Assembly (NCBI GenBank): GCA_903876615.1
Contig: CAIRAS010000388.1
Coordinates: 1 to 20,270, forward strand
Origin: an uncultured Holophagaceae bacterium
GTDB lineage: Bacteria; Acidobacteriota; Holophagae; Holophagales; Holophagaceae
Reading direction: 5' to 3'
DNA length: 20,270 bases
The notes under the pieces are model-generated. The model searched no databases. It was not told the DNA's origin and saw only the letters and a list, made by a program, of their open reading frames with translations. Each line of letters opens with the position of its first letter. The first letter of the stretch is position 1. A program made the translations under genes and the position numbers. Positions 15,783-20,270 of the stretch are shown piece after piece.

Positions 15783-17590
15783 GCGGCCCGGTCCGCATCC
15801 TCTGCATCGAGGACAACCCCATGAACTGGCGCCTTGTGCAGCGGTTGCTGTCCCAGGCCGGCTACGAGATGCACTGGGCCGCCGAGGGGCTCAAGGGCTG
15901 CGAGATGGCCCTGGCGCTCACGCCCGAGCTCATCCTGCTGGACATCAACCTGCCAGACCTGTCCGGGTTCGAGGTGGCCACGAAGCTCCGCCAAAACCCG
16001 AACTTGGCGGACACCCTGATCGTGGCCCTGACGGCCAAGTCCATGCGCCACGACCGGGAGACGGCCCTGGTCACGGGCTGCGATGGCTTCATCTCCAAGC
16101 CCATCGATCCCTTCGTCTTCGTCGCCCAGGTCCAGGCCTACCTCGGGGGGCAGCGCGACCGCCTCGAACTGGGCCGGGAGAAGGCCGCCCTGCGCCAGTT
16201 CAGCCAGCAGGTGGTGGACCATCTCGAGGTTCAGCTGCGGGAGGCCCAGGAGAGCAATCGGAAGCTCCTGGAGGTCCAGGGTCAGCTGGAGCAGCGGAGC
16301 CAGAGCCTCTCCCGGTTGCTCTCCCTCAGTCAGGACATCATCCCCATCCGGGATGCCCAGGCCATTCTGATCCGGGTGCTGGAGCAGCTGGCGACGGACC
16401 TTCGGTTCGAGCACCTCTGCTGCTACCACCTGCATGAGAGCGAGGCCTATTTCCAGGGGCTGGTCCGCACCCCGGAGGGCTACTCCGAGACCTCAGTGCT
16501 CTCCCTGGACCATCCCCTTGCGGCCTGGACCGAGGGGCTGGCTGGGGGCACCGTGCTCTCCGGTACGGAGCTCCGGCAGTCCGGCTGCTGGCAGCAGGGC
16601 ATCGAGCTGAAGCTCTGGGCTCCCCTGGCCCACCCCCTGCTCATCCCCCTCCGCAGCCGCTCGGGCAACGATCGGCTCTGGGGCCTCCTCGCCGCCGACA
16701 GGGCCCAGGAGGCCTATCAGCCCTTTGAGCTGGAGCTCGCCGCCATGCACACGGGCCTGCTCCATGTGAGCCTTGAGAACGCCGGCCTCATCAGCCACCT
16801 GGAGGAGACCAGCCGCGCCTTGGGAACCAGCTATGAAGGGATTGAAGTCGCCTATGTCGAGCTGAAGGAGGCCCAGCGGGCCCTGGGACACCAGAACCAG
16901 AACACTGCCCTCGGGGGCCTTTTCCTGAACATGGCCCGGCGCCTGGAGGGGCCGGTGCAGCGCCTGCGGCAGGAGAGTGCCGCCCTGGCGGAGTTCATGG
17001 ACCGCCCCGAGGTGCCCGCCCCGGAAGACCGCGTGGAGTGCCACCGGTCCATGGGCGAGATCCACGGGGCCCTCGACCAGGTCGATCGCCTGGTCCGGGC
17101 CATGCTCCGGCGGGCGGGCCAGGACCGGGCCAGCAGCCCGGAGTGGCTGAACCTCCACGAGCTCTTCCAGGAGGAACTGGAGCTGTCCAGGGCGGCAGGT
17201 GCGCTGCCCGACGCGGCGCAGGTGGTGCTGGAGCTCACGGCTCCGGTAAGCCGGATCTTCGGGGTGAGCACCGATTTCACCGATGTGCTGGGTCACCTTC
17301 TCGAGCACGCCCTGGAAGGCGAGCCTGAACGGATCACCCTGCGCACTGCCTTCGCGGAGGGGCGATTCCTGGTCGAAGTCGAGGACGATGGTGCTCCCAT
17401 CGATCCCGCCACCCTGTCGGCCGCCTTCGAGCCCTTTCCGACCCTGCGGCCGGAGCCCATGGAGGCGGGCCGCAGACCCGGGCATGGGCTCTCCGGCTGC
17501 GTCCAGCTCATGAAAACCTACGGTGGAACGGTGGAGATATTGCCCCTGGAACGGGGCTCCCGGGTGCGGATCAGCCTTCCGCTGGAATGA
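15779..17590 (+). CDS. Response regulator with GAF domain and degenerate kinase-like module
   Basis: Cytoplasmic protein of 603 aa. The receiver (4-125) is complete: E11/D12, phospho-acceptor D55 (LILLDINLPDLSG), T85 and K107 (ISKPID). A coiled coil (130-185) leads to a GAF-like domain (about 185-340). Residues 370-600 have the layout of a histidine kinase core but without its key residues: where AHELRTP is expected the sequence is ARRLEGP (Arg387 for His), the N-box reads VLGHLLEHAL (His510 for the metal-binding Asn), the DxGxG box is DDGAP, while PGHGLSG (567-573) keeps part of G2. It is thus probably unable to autophosphorylate and perhaps unable to hydrolyse ATP. Its role may be allosteric or scaffolding; that is inference. 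It overlaps the kinase gene by 4 nt, making it the likely phosphate acceptor from His337 of that kinase. No DNA-binding or enzymatic output domain is visible. Confidence 0.88.
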   Translation: MSGPVRILCIEDNPMNWRLVQRLLSQAGYEMHWAAEGLKGCEMALALTPELILLDINLPDLSGFEVATKLRQNPNLADTLIVALTAKSMRHDRETALVTGCDGFISKPIDPFVFVAQVQAYLGGQRDRLELGREKAALRQFSQQVVDHLEVQLREAQESNRKLLEVQGQLEQRSQSLSRLLSLSQDIIPIRDAQAILIRVLEQLATDLRFEHLCCYHLHESEAYFQGLVRTPEGYSETSVLSLDHPLAAWTEGLAGGTVLSGTELRQSGCWQQGIELKLWAPLAHPLLIPLRSRSGNDRLWGLLAADRAQEAYQPFELELAAMHTGLLHVSLENAGLISHLEETSRALGTSYEGIEVAYVELKEAQRALGHQNQNTALGGLFLNMARRLEGPVQRLRQESAALAEFMDRPEVPAPEDRVECHRSMGEIHGALDQVDRLVRAMLRRAGQDRASSPEWLNLHELFQEELELSRAAGALPDAAQVVLELTAPVSRIFGVSTDFTDVLGHLLEHALEGEPERITLRTAFAEGRFLVEVEDDGAPIDPATLSAAFEPFPTLRPEPMEAGRRPGHGLSGCVQLMKTYGGTVEILPLERGSRVRISLPLE

Positions 17591-17641
17591 CGGGAAGGCC
17601 CCGACTCTGGCATTCTGCTAGATAGCTGTTCGTACGTGAAT

Positions 17642-17647
17642 GAGGAG
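17642..17647 (+). promoter_or_regulatory. Ribosome-binding site of the TolB-like gene
   Basis: GAGGAG, 5 nt before the ATG at 17653: the strongest Shine-Dalgarno in the window. It follows a 62-nt gap after the response regulator, so a separate transcript is possible. Confidence 0.75.
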
Positions 17648-17652
17648 TCTCC

Positions 17653-18699
17653 ATGAAACGCCTGCTGCTCGCCCTGCTGTGCCCGCTGCTCCTGGCCGCC
17701 CAGTCCGGGCCCGCCATGACCCTGGCGGACGCCCGGGAGACCCACCTCCGCAACCCCGTCAAGCTCACGGCCACCGGCTCCAACGCCGAGGCCTACTGGT
17801 CCACCGACGGAAAGAAGGTCATCTTCCAGAGCACCCGGGACGGCTATCCCTGCGATCAGCTCTACACCATGAACGCGGACGGCTCAGGGCAGAAGCGCGT
17901 CAGCACCGGGAAGGGAAGGGTCACCTGCGGCTGGTGGCTGCCGGGCGACAAGAAGATCATCTTCGCCAGTACGCACGGCGCCGGTCCCGAGTGTCCGGAG
18001 GGGCCGCCCTACACGCCGGGCAAATACCAGTGGCCCGTGTTCCAGGGCTTCGACCTCTACATCGCCAACGCGGATGGCTCTGACGCCAAGCCCTTCCTGC
18101 CGGCCACAGGCTACGATGCCGAGGCCACCACCTCCCCCAACGGCAAGTGGGTCATCTTCACGAGCGAGCGGGGCGGGGATGTGGATATCTGGCGCGTGGA
18201 CCTCGACGGCAAGCACCTGATCCAGCTCACGGACGGCGTGGGCTACGACGGCGGTGCGGTGTTCAGCCCCGACTCCAAGCTCATCGCCTGGCGCACGAAC
18301 TACCCCAAGGGCGAAGAGGCCACCGCAAAGTACAAGGGGCTTCTGAAACAGCACCTTGTCGAACCCATGGCCATGGACATCTGGGTGATGAACGCCGACG
18401 GTACCGGCAAGCGGCAGGTCTCGAACCTGCCCGGAGCCGCCTTCGCGCCGATCTTCACCCCGGACGGAAAGGGCATCATCTTCGCTTCCAACCACCACGA
18501 CGACCAGGGCAAGGGCCGCGGCTTTGAGCTCTTCCGCATCAACCTGGACGGCAGCGGACTGGAGCGCATCACCTGGACGGGAGGGTTCAACTCCTTCCCC
18601 CACTTCAGCCCCGACGGCAAGCGCCTCCTCTGGGTGAGCGGCCGGGCGCCCCGGGGTCCCCGCCAGTTCGACGTCTGCGTGGCAGAGTGGCTGCCTTGA
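17653..18699 (+). CDS. Secreted TolB-like PD40 beta-propeller protein
   Basis: Exported protein of 348 aa with a clear signal peptide (MKRLLLALLCPLLLAAQS; cut likely around 16-18, no lipobox Cys at the cut). The mature part is six PD40 / WD40-like units recognisable by 'F(S/T)PDGK.(I/L)(I/W)F.S' and 'D(I/L)W..N.DG': examples are STDGKKVIFQS, SPNGKWVIFTS, SPDSKLIAWRT, TPDGKGIIFAS and SPDGKRLLWVS. This is the fold of the TolB C-terminal propeller, but the TolB N-terminal domain is missing, so it is not TolB of the Tol-Pal system. Such proteins bind partners in the periplasm or at the surface; the role is unknown. Four mature cysteines may form disulfides. The stop overlaps the start region of the heptose-phosphatase-like gene, so those two are coupled. 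Confidence 0.85.
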   Translation: MKRLLLALLCPLLLAAQSGPAMTLADARETHLRNPVKLTATGSNAEAYWSTDGKKVIFQSTRDGYPCDQLYTMNADGSGQKRVSTGKGRVTCGWWLPGDKKIIFASTHGAGPECPEGPPYTPGKYQWPVFQGFDLYIANADGSDAKPFLPATGYDAEATTSPNGKWVIFTSERGGDVDIWRVDLDGKHLIQLTDGVGYDGGAVFSPDSKLIAWRTNYPKGEEATAKYKGLLKQHLVEPMAMDIWVMNADGTGKRQVSNLPGAAFAPIFTPDGKGIIFASNHHDDQGKGRGFELFRINLDGSGLERITWTGGFNSFPHFSPDGKRLLWVSGRAPRGPRQFDVCVAEWLP

Positions 18700-19247
18700 A
18701 GCCAGCCATCTTCCTGGACCGCGACGGCACCATCAATGAGGAAGTGGATCACCTTTGCGACCCTGACAAGCTCGTCCTGATCCCGGGCGCCGCAGCTGCC
18801 GTCGCCCGGCTCAATGCCCTCGGCATTCCCGTGGTGGTCGTCACCAACCAGAGTGGCATCGGCCGGGGTCGCTTCAGCTGGGAGGACTTTGACGCGGTCA
18901 TGGACCGCATGGGGGTCCTGCTGGCGGCGGAACACGCCCGGGTCGACGCGATCTACGCCGCACCCCACCACGAGGAAGGGCAGGGGGAGTACGCCGTCGC
19001 TGACCACCCAGAGCGGAAACCCAATCCCGGCATGCTGGTCCGGGCCGCGGATGAGCATGGCCTGGACCTCTCCCGCTCCTGGATGGTGGGGGACAAGGCC
19101 ATCGACCTGGATGCCGGGCGCCGGGCCGGGTGCAAGGTCGCGCTGGTCCGAACAGGCTACGGGCACAAAGTCGATGGCTCCAAGGCGGATCTGGTGGCGG
19201 CCGATCTGCCCGCGGTGCTGGAGCAGATCCTGGCTCAGTGGCCATGA
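18687..19247 (+). CDS. gmhB: HAD-family GmhB-like D,D-heptose 1,7-bisphosphate phosphatase
   Basis: HAD-superfamily phosphatase of 186 aa, most like GmhB, which makes D,D-heptose 1-phosphate for the LPS core, and like the N-terminal half of HisB. Catalytic motifs are intact: FLDRDGTIN (9-17) with nucleophile Asp11 and acid/base Asp13, VVTNQSGIGRG (51-61), Lys111 in RKPNPGM, and VGDKAIDLDAG (134-144). The zinc loop, however, is altered: typical GmhB has Cys before the HH pair and a CxC before RKP, while here they read AAPHHEEG and ADHPERKP with no Cys. The substrate is therefore less certain. The start is GTG 18687, overlapping the upstream stop by 13 nt; TTG 18696, overlapping as TTGA, is equally possible. 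The stop overlaps sfsA by 3 nt. Confidence 0.82.
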   Translation: MAALKPAIFLDRDGTINEEVDHLCDPDKLVLIPGAAAAVARLNALGIPVVVVTNQSGIGRGRFSWEDFDAVMDRMGVLLAAEHARVDAIYAAPHHEEGQGEYAVADHPERKPNPGMLVRAADEHGLDLSRSWMVGDKAIDLDAGRRAGCKVALVRTGYGHKVDGSKADLVAADLPAVLEQILAQWP

Positions 19248-19984
19248 TTCTGGTCGAGAAGACGGGGCTGGTCCCGGGCCTTCTCATCGAGCGCTACAAG
19301 CGGTTCCTGGCGGATGTCCGCCTGGCGGACGGCAGTGTGGTCACGGCCCACACCACCAACACCGGCTCCATGAAGACCTGCTGGGAACCCGGCGACCGGG
19401 TGCTGCTGGAGCGGGCGGCCAACCCCGACCGCAAGCTGAAGTTCACCTGGCTGGCGGTGGAGCGGGGCGGCGGCTGGGTGGGGGTGGAGACCGGCATGCC
19501 CAACAAGGTGGTGGCCGAGGCCGCCCGGCGCGACGCTCTGCCGGGGCTGCCCGGCCTGCGGGAGGTCCGCACCGAGGTCAAATACGGCTCCGAGCGCAGC
19601 CGGATTGATGTGCTGGCCCTGGACGGGGAAGGGCGCCAGGTCTTCATCGAGGTCAAGAACACCACCCTCAAGGACCGGGCCTGGGGCCTCTTCCCGGATG
19701 CGGTCACGGAGCGTGGCACCAAGCACCTGCGAGAGCTCCAGGCCATGGTGCGTGAGGGCCACCGCGCCGCCATCGTCCTGTTCGTCCACCGCACCGATGT
19801 GGACTGCTTTGATGCGGCCCGGGAGATCGATCCGGGCTATGCCGCAGAGCTGGACCGCGCGGCGGCGGCCGGGGTCCTGGTGCTCCCGCTGGCTGTGCGC
19901 CTTGTCACATCTGAGGATGCCAGTGGTCTGTGGAGTCTGGGCTGGGGACTGCCAGGTCTTCTACCATGGGTGCGGCGGGGCTAG
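19244..19984 (+). CDS. sfsA: SfsA family protein (sugar fermentation stimulation protein)
   Basis: Protein of 246 aa from the ATG at 19244, which overlaps the preceding stop as ATGA. The family signatures are clear: [14 protein letters not shown] (14-27), [11 protein letters not shown] (33-43), KLKFTWLAV (64-72), RSRIDVLAL (118-126), FIEVKNTTL (134-142) and [13 protein letters not shown] (150-162). E. coli SfsA binds DNA and was linked to maltose metabolism; the true function is unsettled. Asp122 and the ExK pair Glu136/Lys138 form a PD-(D/E)xK nuclease-like arrangement, a known structural relation of this family, though no activity follows from it. The frame stays open back to 19130, but that stretch lies inside the gmhB-like gene and lacks family similarity. 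It ends 22 nt before gcvT. Confidence 0.93.
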   Translation: MILVEKTGLVPGLLIERYKRFLADVRLADGSVVTAHTTNTGSMKTCWEPGDRVLLERAANPDRKLKFTWLAVERGGGWVGVETGMPNKVVAEAARRDALPGLPGLREVRTEVKYGSERSRIDVLALDGEGRQVFIEVKNTTLKDRAWGLFPDAVTERGTKHLRELQAMVREGHRAAIVLFVHRTDVDCFDAAREIDPGYAAELDRAAAAGVLVLPLAVRLVTSEDASGLWSLGWGLPGLLPWVRRG

Positions 19985-19996
19985 ACTGGACCTCAC

Positions 19997-20000
19997 GGAG
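19997..20000 (+). promoter_or_regulatory. Ribosome-binding site of gcvT
   Basis: GGAG, 6 nt before the ATG at 20007; it picks this ATG over the adjacent in-frame TTG at 20004. Confidence 0.65.
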
Positions 20001-20006
20001 TCCTTG

Positions 20007-20270
20007 ATGTCTGAGCTGATGAAGACCCCCCTCAATGCTGCACACCGGGCGCTGAACGCCAAGATGGTGGACTTCGGGGGTTGGGACATGCCCGTGCAGT
20101 ATCCGGCGGGGATCATCGCCGAGCATGAGGCGGTCCGCACCAAGGCAGGTCTCTTCGACGTCAGCCACATGGGTGAGATCCGCGTGAAGGGACCCGGCGC
20201 CCTGGCGCTGGTGGAGCACCTCACGCCCAATGCCGTCTCCCAGCTGGTCCTTGGCCAGATCCACTACACG
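20007..20270 (+). CDS. gcvT: Glycine cleavage system T protein (aminomethyltransferase), 5' part
   Basis: First 88 codons of the tetrahydrofolate-dependent aminomethyltransferase of the glycine cleavage system; the window ends inside the gene. The N-terminal family signature is plain: [27 protein letters not shown] read in two overlapping parts (TPL..AH.ALNAKMV, then [10 protein letters not shown]), [10 protein letters not shown], the folate-site stretch [11 protein letters not shown], and LTPNAVSQL. These match GcvT rather than the related YgfZ or dimethylglycine dehydrogenases, which diverge at GGW.MP. ATG start with a GGAG site. The gene lies 22 nt after sfsA, so it could be read through from there or use its own promoter; gcvH and gcvP would be expected just beyond the window if the operon is standard. 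Confidence 0.93.
   Translation, partial: MSELMKTPLNAAHRALNAKMVDFGGWDMPVQYPAGIIAEHEAVRTKAGLFDVSHMGEIRVKGPGALALVEHLTPNAVSQLVLGQIHYT

Noticed and set aside
17608..17618. Sigma-54-like TGGCA...TGC before the TolB-like gene
   Set aside because: Only 6 nt separate GG and GC; sigma-54 promoters need 10.
19130..19243. Upstream extension of sfsA
   Set aside because: It overlaps gmhB-like coding sequence, and family similarity begins at the ATG at 19244, which forms an ATGA overlap.
1..20270. Mobile elements, CRISPR arrays, tRNA or rRNA genes
   Set aside because: No direct-repeat arrays, transposase motifs, terminal inverted repeats or tRNA-like segments were seen; non-coding gaps are all under 100 nt.

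Overview
The window is GC-rich bacterial DNA with almost no non-coding space. It carries 16 protein-coding genes, two of them cut by the window edges, and no RNA genes, mobile elements or CRISPR arrays that I can see. LptD, KdsB (CMP-KDO synthesis) and a GmhB-like heptose phosphatase point to a Gram-negative, LPS-making cell. The gene mix (RNase E/G, LptD, a FrzE-like CheA, long methyl-accepting proteins, PD40 propellers, very GC-rich codons, GTG/TTG starts) reminds me of Acidobacteriota of the Holophaga/Geothrix type. That placement is an inference from memory, not a search result.

Layout. Positions 1-4180 (+) hold the 3' end of an RNase E/G gene, a ZIP-family metal transporter and lptD, only 6-7 nt apart, so probably one transcript. 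Positions 4191-7453 (-) read kdsB > trxB > a PleD-like diguanylate cyclase. A 77-nt divergent gap (7454-7530) separates kdsB from a long + strand run: cheA-cheW (8-nt overlap), fabH-rsmD, a long methyl-accepting chemotaxis protein (MCP) whose start lies inside rsmD, a membrane histidine kinase, a response regulator (4-nt overlap with the kinase), a TolB-like propeller protein, gmhB-like, sfsA and the 5' end of gcvT.

Signalling is the main theme. CheA and CheW, the MCP, the kinase/regulator pair and the two-receiver cyclase lie within about 13 kb, with no CheY, CheR or CheB. Several parts depart from the textbook forms. The MCP tip has Ile and Gln where the trimer-contact Glu and Arg normally sit, plus a short insertion. 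CheW lacks the usual Arg of its core motif. The kinase linker is three exact-length 25-residue coiled-coil repeats. The response regulator ends in a kinase-like module that has lost its phospho-acceptor His and the N-box Asn, so it looks like a receiver-controlled pseudokinase. This is the best candidate for an undescribed system here; the housekeeping genes around it are ordinary.

Envelope genes (lptD, kdsB, gmhB-like, the ZIP transporter, the TolB-like secreted protein) are scattered among the signalling genes rather than forming one cluster.
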